Shown: piece by piece, positions 57,701 to 64,000 of the stretch
Layout: each line of letters opens with the position of its first letter
Position numbering within the stretch: position 1 is the first letter of the stretch
Assembly: GCF_000316625.1 (NCBI RefSeq)
Contig: NC_019676.1
Location: 2,095,001-2,159,000 of the forward strand
DNA length: 64,000 nucleotides
Direction of reading: 5' to 3'
Source of the DNA: Nostoc sp. PCC 7107
GTDB taxonomy: Bacteria; Cyanobacteriota; Cyanobacteriia; Cyanobacteriales; Nostocaceae
The notes under the pieces: generated by a model
The model's input: the letters and a program-made list of their open reading frames with translations, nothing else
Databases searched by the model: none
Told to the model about the DNA's origin: nothing
Made by a program: the position numbers and the translations under genes

Positions 57701-58704
57701 AATTGGTGCTGACAGCTAATGCTGCTGGTAATTTTAACTCCACCTATGGATATGGTTTGGTGAATGCCGCTGCTGCTGTAGCTAGGGCGATTGGGCAGAC
57801 AACTCCTTTTGCCGATGTTGCCAATTTAGGCGGTAACAATTGGGGGAATGATTTGGTCAATTCTCCCGAAGCTTGGGCTAGAGGTTATACAGGGCAAGGT
57901 GTGGTAGTTGCTGTGATTGACTCAGGGGTAGATATTAACCACTCTGATCTCAGAAATAACATTTGGCGTAATGCTGGAGAAATTGCTGGGAATGGAATTG
58001 ATGACGATCGCAATGGCTACATAGATGATGTGAATGGTTGGAATTTTGGTCAGAATCAAAATAACAATAACATCTTGCCAGGAACGACTTCTAGGGGTCA
58101 AACACATGGAACTCACGTAGCTGGAACAATTGCTGCGAGTAATAATGGGGTAGGTATTACGGGGGTTGCTCACCAGTCTCGGATCATGGCGATTCGGATG
58201 GGAGATGTTGATGATCAAGGACGATTCACCAATGCTGGTAGTCTTGCTGCCGCAATTCGCTATGCCGTAGATAATGGTGCCAATGTCATCAATATGAGTT
58301 TGGGATGGAGTGATTCAACCGAATTGAGAGATGCTCTAGCTTATGCTGCCAGCCGCAACGTCATTACAGTCAGCGCCGCAGGCAATAGCAGTCTGGCTTC
58401 TCCTGGTACTCCTGCTTATTATGCAACTCAGTATGGTTTGTCTGTTGGTGCAATTGATATTAACCGTAATATTGCTTCCTTCTCAAACAGAGCAGGTACT
58501 AACAATGCCATACAGCATATCGTTGCGCCTGGAGTGCAGATCTACTCAACTATTCCTGGTGATAGCTATGGCTTTTCCAGTGGGACTTCTATGGCGGCTC
58601 CCCATGTAGCTGGTGTAGTAGCGTTGATGTTAAGTGCAAATCGCAACCTAACTCATGCTCAAGTGCGAAGTATTCTCACTGATTCTAGTGTCAGATTGTT
58701 CTAG
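54748..58704 (+). CDS. Subtilase with seven PPC domains
   Basis: A 1318-residue protein. Residues about 50-200 resemble a cyanobacterial metalloprotease-like leader (LLEEYGHALDQQ ... PGDEGELL). Residues 205-990 hold seven PPC (pre-peptidase C-terminal type) beta-sandwich units of about 111 residues (DTNDYYRFTLGTASNF). The last 280 are a subtilisin-like S8 catalytic domain: Asp about 1057 in VIDSGVDINHSDL, His about 1120 in HGTHVAGT, Ser about 1280 in GTSMAAPHVAG. No classical signal peptide is present; such proteins often use type I export. Having PPC units before the protease domain is unusual. It ends soon after the catalytic Ser helix. Confidence 0.92.
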   Translation: MDTFHSNTNEHLPFPDSLTNQLDPLQNPLQNLSKQQLGQSQTSASLAIALDFIESKLQEFAQTPNAYEKLNFVFDIKNASAVATRLADWQNKVFTDRPDILFLSNAELQGAVGAYSAERNTIYLSETLTQQDPLTGLAKVLLEEYGHALDQQFNSGGDTPGDEGELLSQIVLGQAISDQELARLRGEDDRGTLNLDGVDVAVEFDNTIGTAVNVGTLSGNRTYSGSVGSADTNDYYRFTLGTASNFRLNLSGLSADADVELLNSSGVAIASSLNSGSNSESISSHLTAGNYYVRVYPYSSTTTSYNLSLTASADAGNSLTLARNIGTLSSTQTFNDFVGTTDTNDYYRFTLGTASNFRLNLSGLSADADVELLNSSGATIQSSALSGTTSESINSHLAAGNYYVRVYPYGSANTSYNLSLTASADAGNSLTLARNIGTLSSTQTFNDFVGTTDTNDYYRFTLGTASNFRLNLSGLSDDADVVLLNSSGATIQSSALSGTTSESINSHLAAGNYYVRVYPYGSANTSYSLSLTASADAGNSLTLARNIGTLSSTQTFNDFVGSTDTNDYYRFTLGTASNFSLNLSGLSDDADVVLLNSSGATIQSSALAGTASENISRQLTAGNYYVRVYPYSGNTNYTLALSATAIPTIVDNAGNTLATARNIGNLSSSRSFQDFVGSIDTNDYYRFALTQSSNFSLALNGLSADADVQLLNSTGGVIVSSAASGSSAESINRQLTAGTYYVRVYPYSGNTNYNLTLAATAVSQPDGAGNTLATARNVGTLSSSQSFQDFVGTIDTNDYYRFNLTQTSNFNLLLNGLSSDADVQLLNSTGGLIQGSYGESSLSESITRTLNAGTYYIRVYPYTSSTNYNLTLSAAAVTLTDGAGNTLAAARNIGTLTGSRTFQDFVGSSDTNDYYRFNVTQNSNFSLALSGLNADADVQLLNSSGQIIASSVASGLGTELITRTLATGTYYVRVYPFSTGNTNYQLVLTANAAGNFNSTYGYGLVNAAAAVARAIGQTTPFADVANLGGNNWGNDLVNSPEAWARGYTGQGVVVAVIDSGVDINHSDLRNNIWRNAGEIAGNGIDDDRNGYIDDVNGWNFGQNQNNNNILPGTTSRGQTHGTHVAGTIAASNNGVGITGVAHQSRIMAIRMGDVDDQGRFTNAGSLAAAIRYAVDNGANVINMSLGWSDSTELRDALAYAASRNVITVSAAGNSSLASPGTPAYYATQYGLSVGAIDINRNIASFSNRAGTNNAIQHIVAPGVQIYSTIPGDSYGFSSGTSMAAPHVAGVVALMLSANRNLTHAQVRSILTDSSVRLF
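55358..57720. repeat. Tandem PPC-domain coding repeats, about 333 bp
   Basis: Seven units. The unit boundaries at 55681, 56014 and 56347 are exactly 333 bp apart, and units two to four are almost identical in DNA, including silent positions. Units five to seven are more diverged. Confidence 0.9.
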
Positions 58705-58791
58705 CTTCTGCTAACCATTTGCCAAGCGGAACATAAGTAAATCAATGTTCCGCTAACATTAATTCTTGTTCCTAGCGCCGCAATTTAACCT

Positions 58792-59340
58792 ATGAAGCTG
58801 ATCAAAAAGTTTGTAACAATCAAGCAAGCAATATTAATTTTAATTCTGGGGTGTAGTGCCTCGTTCACAGGGGGAAATTTGGTTGGAGGTGCTGATTCAA
58901 TGACACAGGTGAAATTTTCTGGGCCGATTACTCTTTCCCAACAACAACTTCCTCCTCAGTCTCAAGGAATTAATGGTTTTGTTGTTTATCTTAGTGGTAA
59001 TCAGATACCGACGAATCAACCTGATGAATCGAAAGGAAATTCACAGCCAGTTAAGACAAAAATTTGGATCTTTTCTGGAAAAATTCTCAGCACTGGGTCT
59101 CCTCGTTGGTCTTTAGACAAAGCACAAAAACATCCTAGGTTGATTGGTTGGACAGTGAGTGATGCTAATGGAAAGTTTCAGGTAGGGTTGCCTTCTGGAG
59201 AATATACCTTATTAGCAGAGTATGGTGCGGATCTTTATTTGAATAAATTTTTAGGAGATGGGAGCTTTGCTTCTGTTCAGGTGATAAATAACCAAGTTAC
59301 TGAGGTTCAACTCTTCAACGATGAAAATGCCGCATTTTGA
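58792..59340 (+). CDS. Lipoprotein with carboxypeptidase-regulatory-like domain
   Basis: A 182-residue protein with a lipoprotein signal (AILILILGC lipobox, Cys at about residue 21). From about residue 85 it has a beta-sandwich reminiscent of carboxypeptidase regulatory domains: IGWTVSDANGKFQVGLPSGEYTLLAEYGADLY. It should sit anchored at the outer face of a membrane. It follows the subtilase on the same strand after 87 bp and may be cotranscribed. Its 3' end overlaps the convergent lipoate-transferase gene by 34 bp. Confidence 0.75.
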   Translation: MKLIKKFVTIKQAILILILGCSASFTGGNLVGGADSMTQVKFSGPITLSQQQLPPQSQGINGFVVYLSGNQIPTNQPDESKGNSQPVKTKIWIFSGKILSTGSPRWSLDKAQKHPRLIGWTVSDANGKFQVGLPSGEYTLLAEYGADLYLNKFLGDGSFASVQVINNQVTEVQLFNDENAAF

Positions 59341-60062
59341 TGATTTGAGTAGACCATAATTTCCTCCCATTCCAGTTGTGAAAATGGTTGGACTTCTATT
59401 TCCATATCAAAACAATCTTTTGCAGCAGCAATCAAGGCTGTGATAATTTGTTCGATACTTTGAGGAAACTGCACGTTAGTTAACGACTCTGTACCAAATA
59501 CCTGGGTAAACAGTTCCGCATCTGGTTGCAAGCGAATGGAACCATGTTGCAAAATTACATCACTGCGTTTGAGTTGGGCGCTACCGATGAGTTTTGCACC
59601 ATTGGGTAAAATTAAATCTGCACCTGTCGCTGTCCCAAAGCAGTTAGAGTTATGGATGTAGCCCCGCCCAGATGTACCGTAGGTTAATTCTACGCCGAGC
59701 GATCGCCATCCTTGAATTAAAAACTCACAAATTTTTGTATATGCTTGTAAACGGTTTCCAGCTAAACCCGATGTAACTACAGTGTATGTTAAATCGCCTT
59801 GGTGTAATACTGCTCTACCACCAGTGGGACGGCGCACTACATCTAGTTTTTCACCTTGCCAAGTTAAATTTTCCCATGCTTGGGGATATTGTTTTTGATG
59901 ATAACCGAGAGAAATAGCAGCTGGCGACCAAGTATAAAAGCGCAGAGTTGGAGGATGCTTTCTGGAATGGTGCTGTTCTAATAACCATTTATCGATCGCC
60001 ATCTGCACATTACCAGAGGCTTCTAAGAAAGGAATCAGTCGCCATACCTGCTTGTTGGACAT
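59307..60062 (-). CDS. Lipoate/octanoate protein transferase-family protein
   Basis: A 251-residue member of the biotin/lipoate A/B protein ligase family. Signatures: SLGYHQKQYPQAW, VVRRPTGGRAVLHQGDLTY near residue 75-92, the HNSNCFGTATGADL segment whose Cys could be the acyl-accepting residue of a LipM-type octanoyltransferase, and the lysine in GAKLIGSAQLKRSD. It either ligates lipoate or transfers octanoyl to carrier domains. It starts 10 nt after the YbjN gene, suggesting an operon. Confidence 0.85.
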   Translation of the reverse strand: MSNKQVWRLIPFLEASGNVQMAIDKWLLEQHHSRKHPPTLRFYTWSPAAISLGYHQKQYPQAWENLTWQGEKLDVVRRPTGGRAVLHQGDLTYTVVTSGLAGNRLQAYTKICEFLIQGWRSLGVELTYGTSGRGYIHNSNCFGTATGADLILPNGAKLIGSAQLKRSDVILQHGSIRLQPDAELFTQVFGTESLTNVQFPQSIEQIITALIAAAKDCFDMEIEVQPFSQLEWEEIMVYSNHQNAAFSSLKS

Positions 60063-60072
60063 TAATTATTAC

Positions 60073-60552
60073 TTAAGCTGCACCAAACTTAGATTGTAAA
60101 GCTTCATCGTTGTTGTCGGCGATCGTGGCGACAATTGTAATTAACCGTGAAACTTCCCCAGGAGACAACTCGGCTAGTGTGCGTGTTGAAATCACCACGA
60201 CTTGATTTTCAATTATGCCAAAACGAGCTTCAAAAGTACCAGAGCAGTTCATCTCTAAAAGTTGGCGCATTAATTTTGGTTCATTTTTGGCGGGTAACTT
60301 TAATACCACAGACCACACTGTGATTGTGTCTTCATCGGTTGTCCCCGTGAGTTGAACAAACACTTCCACGCTACCGTAGTTAAACTTCCAGAGATAAGCA
60401 CCTTCTGGAGTGTGGCTAACCATTGCACTGTCATCTTGTTCTAAGGAGTCGATGACGTTTTCAATTACTTCTACATGGTTGATAATTGTTTTCTCCTCAA
60501 GTAGTTCCTGAATGAATTCATCGTTAGTTAGGGTTTCTGGGTAGCTTGCCAT
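60073..60552 (-). CDS. YbjN-domain protein
   Basis: A 159-residue soluble protein of the YbjN fold (type III secretion chaperone-like): YLWKFNYGSVEVFVQLTG, VWSVVLKLPAKNEPKLMRQL, LEMNCSGTFEARFGI and the C-terminal IVATIADNNDEAL. YbjN proteins in cyanobacteria are conserved; roles in stress response or protein interaction have been suggested. It heads a two-gene unit with the lipoate/octanoate transferase. Confidence 0.9.
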   Translation of the reverse strand: MASYPETLTNDEFIQELLEEKTIINHVEVIENVIDSLEQDDSAMVSHTPEGAYLWKFNYGSVEVFVQLTGTTDEDTITVWSVVLKLPAKNEPKLMRQLLEMNCSGTFEARFGIIENQVVVISTRTLAELSPGEVSRLITIVATIADNNDEALQSKFGAA

Positions 60553-60745
60553 AGAAATTATCGATTTAATATGTTTACTGGTTGATCAACAGAGAATTCA
60601 GCAGCCAGGAATCAAAATTCAGGATGAATAAATGGGTTTAAATGCCCATTTTCCTGATTTTCGGAATCTGACTCCTGAATTCTGCTACAACTACACATAC
60701 TTTATAACTTGTCAGCAAAATTAGTTTTAGCTCCCTAGGTGATAA

Positions 60746-60765
60746 TCTGGTCATCAGTGACCAGA
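60746..60765. promoter_or_regulatory. Perfect palindrome upstream of the Rieske oxygenase gene
   Basis: TCTGGTCATCAGTGACCAGA: two 8-bp arms around a 4-bp centre, ending 27 bp before the start codon. The position and symmetry fit an operator for a dimeric repressor, or a hairpin in the 5' leader. Confidence 0.5.
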
Positions 60766-60792
60766 CTAACGCGGAAAAGGATAGGCTGAATT

Positions 60793-61845
60793 ATGTCATC
60801 TCTCTCTCAAGCTGTGCAAACTTGTGATGTTCGTCAATTGGGGATTAATCCTAATCACTGGTATGTAGTTGCACCGAGTCATGAGGTAACACATGAACCT
60901 GTAGGCGTGATAATTTGGCATCAGGCGATCGCACTTTACCGCGACAGCACAGGTAAAATTCACGCTTTAGAAGACCGCTGTCCCCATCGTCAAGTTAAAC
61001 TGAGCCACGGCCAAGTTATCGGTAATGAATTGGAATGTGCTTATCACGGTTGGCGTTTCAATTCCTCCGGCGAGTGTACAGAGGTTCCTTATTTAGCAGC
61101 AAATCAAAAATTGCCAAACTGTCAAATTCGTCGCTACCCAGTCAAAGAACAAGACGGTTTTATTTGGTTATTTCCTGGTGATGGAGAACATTCTAATCAA
61201 CCTTTAGGTTTACCAGAATGGGAACATTTGAATTATATTGCTTCGGTTGCAGTGATTAACTGTCAAGCCCATTATTCTTATTTAATTGAAAACTTGATGG
61301 ATATGTATCACGGGCATTTACATCAAGATTTACAAGCTTGGGCGGCAGCATCTTTACAAGATATTGATGAAGATGATTACCGTGTAGATGCTCATTATAC
61401 AGCCCAAAGTTATTACAAAATAGATAAAATTTGGTCGATATCTCAGTTATTTTTTCCCGCATTGCGAAAACTACATCCTGAACCATTGGATGTAAGTTAT
61501 ATCTATCCCCATTGGCAATCCACTCTAGGCAAAGACTTTAAAATTTATTGTTTATTGTGTCCTGTAAGTGAAACTCAAACTAAAGCTTATTTAATTCATT
61601 TCACCTCACTCAACGCTTTTTGGCGATTACATAAATTACCTGTATGGTTTCGCCGATTTATTAAAGATAGTTTATTTAATGCAGCCAAAAAATTACTTGA
61701 TGGTTTAGTAGTGCAAGATGTAGAAATGATTGAGGAAGAACAACAAGCATATTTGCAAAATCGCCAAAGACGCAATTATGAATTAAATCGAGCTTTAGTG
61801 AGTGTGCAGAAACTAATACGGAGTCAAGTTGAGAGATTAGGCTGA
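60793..61845 (+). CDS. Rieske non-heme iron oxygenase
   Basis: A 350-residue oxygenase alpha subunit. The Rieske cluster ligands are C63-x-H65 in DRCPHRQVKL and C82-x2-H85 in ECAYHGWRF. The mononuclear iron site is in ENLMDMYHGHLHQD (Asn167, Asp170, His173, His177). Such enzymes hydroxylate or demethylate aromatic or pigment-related compounds. The length and simple layout suggest the vanillate-demethylase/PaO-like group without a membrane tail. No reductase gene adjoins; a ferredoxin such as that at 6283 could serve. GGAAAAGGATAGG lies upstream of the ATG. Confidence 0.93.
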   Translation: MSSLSQAVQTCDVRQLGINPNHWYVVAPSHEVTHEPVGVIIWHQAIALYRDSTGKIHALEDRCPHRQVKLSHGQVIGNELECAYHGWRFNSSGECTEVPYLAANQKLPNCQIRRYPVKEQDGFIWLFPGDGEHSNQPLGLPEWEHLNYIASVAVINCQAHYSYLIENLMDMYHGHLHQDLQAWAAASLQDIDEDDYRVDAHYTAQSYYKIDKIWSISQLFFPALRKLHPEPLDVSYIYPHWQSTLGKDFKIYCLLCPVSETQTKAYLIHFTSLNAFWRLHKLPVWFRRFIKDSLFNAAKKLLDGLVVQDVEMIEEEQQAYLQNRQRRNYELNRALVSVQKLIRSQVERLG

Positions 61846-61947
61846 GATATCAGTCAATTATCTATTTGTAACTGGCAATAATAATTGTAATGAAGGGCGA
61901 TCGCCAAGTATCTTAGAAATAGGTTTGATAGTTGTGGAGTGGCGATC

Positions 61948-62262
61948 GTGAATACTCAAGAATTCCTGCGATTGATCGACAAACAAGCCTCATGTCCGCA
62001 AACCCTACCAAAAGCACTGCAAGCTCTGTGGTATGACAAAAAAGGCAATTGGAACCAAGCTCACGAAATAGTTCAAAATGCCAATGATCTTGATAGTGCT
62101 TGGGTTCACGCCTACTTACATCGCCAAGAAGGTGATTTGCATAATGCACGTTACTGGTATCACCGCAGTAGTCAACCAGAGTTTGTCGGCGAGCTAAACC
62201 AGGAATGGGAACACATTACTTCTCTATTACTGAAAAAGGTCAACACTACTCATGGATGCTGA
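61948..62262 (+). CDS. Hypothetical protein upstream of pentapeptide protein
   Basis: A 104-residue soluble protein, MNTQEFLRLIDKQAS at the start. The pattern WYDKKGNWNQAHEIVQ, AWVHAYLHRQEGDLHNARYWY resembles one or two TPR/SEL1-like helical hairpins. I start at GTG 61948, 8 nt after GGAG; GTG 61939 is an alternative. The 3' end overlaps the following pentapeptide gene by 11 bp, so the two are probably translated together. Confidence 0.7.
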   Translation: MNTQEFLRLIDKQASCPQTLPKALQALWYDKKGNWNQAHEIVQNANDLDSAWVHAYLHRQEGDLHNARYWYHRSSQPEFVGELNQEWEHITSLLLKKVNTTHGC

Positions 62263-62620
62263 ACAACTCAAGCGCAGTTACGATGCAGGTGAAAGATATT
62301 TTCCGGCTGCAAATTTAAGTCGAGCTAGATTAATCTCCGCTTACTTACCGGGAATTAATCTGTGGGGAGCCGATTTGAGTCAAGCTAACCTCGCCAAAGC
62401 TAAACTCTGGGGAGCAGACTTAAGTCAAGCTAATCTTGCAAAGGCGAATTTGACAAGAGCTAATTTATGCGGTGTCAAATTAAAAGAAGCAAATCTCCGG
62501 GGAGCTAAACTCAACTTTACTAAACTGTATGGTGCAGATTTGAGTGGAGCTTATTATGATGACAGTACGGTCTTTTCTAAAGGATTTGATCCTGTTTGTA
62601 GGAATATGCGGAAGTTTTAA
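62252..62620 (+). CDS. Pentapeptide-repeat protein
   Basis: A 122-residue protein with about 14 consecutive A(N/D)L-x-x pentapeptides from residue 18 to 100 (LSRARLISAYLPGINLWGAD, LSQANLAKANLTRANLCGVK). They form a right-handed quadrilateral beta-helix. The cap MDAEQLKRSYDAGERYFPAA is the cyanobacterial type. There is no signal peptide, so it should be cytosolic. It overlaps the upstream gene by 11 bp. Function unknown. Confidence 0.9.
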   Translation: MDAEQLKRSYDAGERYFPAANLSRARLISAYLPGINLWGADLSQANLAKAKLWGADLSQANLAKANLTRANLCGVKLKEANLRGAKLNFTKLYGADLSGAYYDDSTVFSKGFDPVCRNMRKF

Positions 62621-62668
62621 TTTTGGCAGGTTGAGTCACTTAATACTTGCCATCCAGTTAATTTCCAT

Positions 62669-62786
62669 AGGACTTACGCAAAACACTTCTCAAACTCTCA
62701 TTTCTCCGTGACCTCTGCGTCTCTGTGGTAGCCTGCGGCAAGCCGCGATCGCGTCTACGATTTTCCGTAGCCTGTGCGTAAGTCCT
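62669..62786. mobile_element. MITE-like element, 118-bp copy B
   Basis: The same element as 54359-54476 in reverse orientation, with the same 12-bp terminal inverted repeats. Flanking bases do not show an evident target duplication (CCAT before, GTTC after). Confidence 0.9.
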
Positions 62787-62979
62787 GTTCCATTTGAAAA
62801 ATGAGTGCGACAGATGGTTTGAGAAAACCCAAACTTAGACAGAAATTACCCATCCAAAAATTTCAAATCAAAAATGGTATAACTCATCAGTGCGCGGAGG
62901 AAAGCTATCTGTATCGTGTACATTGGTAGGCAGTACAGACACCCATAAATATGATGAATAGACAGCACTGGAGTTGCCT

Positions 62980-63456
62980 ATGATTCGAGCTAGTACGCCC
63001 GATGATGCAGCAGCGTTAATCGCGATCGCTGTAGCAGCTGAGTTATTCCCCGCGAACGAAACCGCAGAACTGAGCAACATGCTGGAGAATTACTTCAGCG
63101 GTAACATCGGCGACGGTCATCTGTGGCTCACCGATGAGGAAAATGGGGAGCCGTGCGGGGTTGCTTACTACGCACCTGCCCCGTTTACGGATGGGACATG
63201 GGACTTGTTAATGATTGTTGTGCATCCCCAGTACCAGAGGCAAGGGCGAGGAAAAGCGTTAGTGCAGTATGTGGAAAATGCCTTACGGGCAAGTGGTCAG
63301 CGGATTTTGTTGGTCGAGACTTCAGGGCTTCCCAGCTATGACAGAGCGCGGGCTTTCTACACAAAGTGCGGTTTTGAGGAGGAGGCGCGTATTCGTGACT
63401 TCTACAAGGCAGGGGAAGATAAGGTGGTGTTCCGCAAGGCGTTGAATGCGGAATAG
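62980..63456 (+). CDS. GNAT-family N-acetyltransferase, GC-rich
   Basis: A 158-residue single-domain GNAT from the ATG at 62980 (GGAG 6 nt upstream; a TTG two codons earlier is less likely). It starts MIRASTPDDAAALIAIAV. The acetyl-CoA loop is in VVHPQYQRQGRGKALVQYVE, with the later SYDRARAFYTKCGFEEEARI motif B. The first four lines of coding sequence are about 52-63% GC, clearly above the neighbours, which suggests recent transfer. The acceptor is unknown. Confidence 0.9.
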   Translation: MIRASTPDDAAALIAIAVAAELFPANETAELSNMLENYFSGNIGDGHLWLTDEENGEPCGVAYYAPAPFTDGTWDLLMIVVHPQYQRQGRGKALVQYVENALRASGQRILLVETSGLPSYDRARAFYTKCGFEEEARIRDFYKAGEDKVVFRKALNAE

Positions 63457-63469
63457 ACCACACACCAAA

Positions 63470-64000
63470 TTACAATTCTTCTGCGGCTGGTAAGGGAAAG
63501 ATTTCACCTGCTAAGTAAGCGTCAAAATGCTTTTGGAAGTATAACCAAGATGTCATATCTTCCCCATCAGCAAATGCTTTGGGAGCTTGTTTATATAAAG
63601 GAACACGGTGATTAATTTCATCTTGTAGTAGTTGGGGTAATTCTGCTAAACCGCCAACTTTGCTACCTACTGCACTATAGATGAGATTACCAGTGCGATC
63701 GCCCATTTTCATCCAAGGCAACCATTGACCAATCCTATCCCAACTCAGTTTAAGCTGAGAAACTGAATTGAGTTCTGTGTTAAATAAATCTGCGGTGGGG
63801 ACAGTCAATTTAAATAATTCTGCGGCTTGGTAAGTTTCATAAGGGCTATATTCAGCAAATTTGGGATTTTCTGCTAAGGGATTTGGATATGTCGGAAAAA
63901 TATCAAAGACAAAAGTTGTGCTGTCTCCCTCGACTTGCGCTGGAAATTTATCTTTAAAATGTCCTTGCACAGGATTATTCGCAACGTGTAACACAGGTAC
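63470..64000 (-). CDS. DUF1838-like protein, 5' end beyond right edge
   Basis: An open frame running off the right edge with its N-terminus missing; the visible C-terminal part is about 176 residues. It reads VLHVANNPVQGHF, TTFVFDIFPTYPNPLAEN, SWDRIGQWLPWMKMGDRTGN and ends LAGEIFPLPAAEEL. This resembles the C-terminal half of DUF1838 family proteins, whose function is unknown. A GTG at 63994 is not a likely start because the frame continues upstream (EPVLH-like wording). Confidence 0.65.
   Translation of the reverse strand, partial: VPVLHVANNPVQGHFKDKFPAQVEGDSTTFVFDIFPTYPNPLAENPKFAEYSPYETYQAAELFKLTVPTADLFNTELNSVSQLKLSWDRIGQWLPWMKMGDRTGNLIYSAVGSKVGGLAELPQLLQDEINHRVPLYKQAPKAFADGEDMTSWLYFQKHFDAYLAGEIFPLPAAEEL

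Overview
The window comes from a filamentous, heterocyst-type cyanobacterium (order Nostocales; Nostoc, Anabaena, Calothrix or a relative). Three things point there. An rbcL-rbcX-rbcS operon for form IB RuBisCO lies at 23653-25960. The HIP1 octamer GCGATCGC recurs throughout, inside and between genes. Many genes are of families common in these genomes: pentapeptide repeats, FIST sensors, J-TPR proteins, YbjN, cyanobacterial EF-G paralogues and PPC-domain subtilases. The DNA is AT-rich (around 40% GC by eye). I recognise no rRNA, tRNA, CRISPR array, prophage or intact transposase.

Layout. 1-3.5 kb: a secreted DUF4082/carbohydrate-binding-like protein running off the left edge, then a WcaF-like acetyltransferase. 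3.8-8.9 kb: ppa, panD, a metallo-beta-lactamase-fold protein that has lost its metal ligands, an orphan C-terminal scrap of a pheophorbide a oxygenase-type protein, a ferredoxin, hisZ and a J-domain/TPR gene. 9.3-13 kb: a hybrid histidine kinase and a cobalamin-binding-type protein. 13-14.5 kb: a protealysin-like M4 protease with its emfourin-type inhibitor. 15-19.3 kb: a tight operon of oxidoreductase, pentapeptide membrane protein and acetyltransferase. 19.4-23.4 kb: an accessory stretch with an HTH-TPR regulator, an AbfB-domain protein, three small membrane or secreted proteins, HIP1-bearing repeats, a MITE-like element and an Rpn/DUF4351 pseudogene. 23.6-26 kb: the RuBisCO operon. 26.6-31.8 kb: histidine kinase plus FIST sensor, a beta-propeller protein, panB and lepB. 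32.7-36.3 kb: metH, carrying an in-frame intergenic repeat. 36.6-39.2 kb: a VapBC-like pair, a 21-bp tandem array, a leucine-rich-repeat protein and thioredoxin. 39.4-45.4 kb: a 1041-residue repeat membrane protein, a metallophosphoesterase and a lipid kinase. 45.5-50.6 kb: a second 21-bp array, a phytochelatin synthase-like protein, a glycine-rich secreted protein, a YciI protein and pheT. 50.8-54 kb: an EF-G paralogue and a BASS transporter. 54.7-64 kb: a seven-PPC subtilase, a lipoprotein, a lipoate/octanoate transferase, YbjN, a Rieske oxygenase, a pentapeptide protein, a GC-rich acetyltransferase and a DUF1838-like gene running off the right edge.

How the genes work together. Most of the window is housekeeping: carbon fixation, pantothenate (panB, panD), methionine, histidine regulation, translation and secretion. 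It is interspersed with accessory sensors and toxin-like pairs. The most unusual signals are in repeats and decayed genes. Two separate arrays, unrelated in sequence, both have a 21-bp period and palindromic cores. One family of MITE-like elements, ending in AGGACTTACGCA, occurs four times. One 65-bp repeat is present both between genes and in frame inside metH. The MBL-fold protein downstream of panD lacks every histidine of its first metal-binding motif. I could run no database searches, so family names rest on motif recognition.
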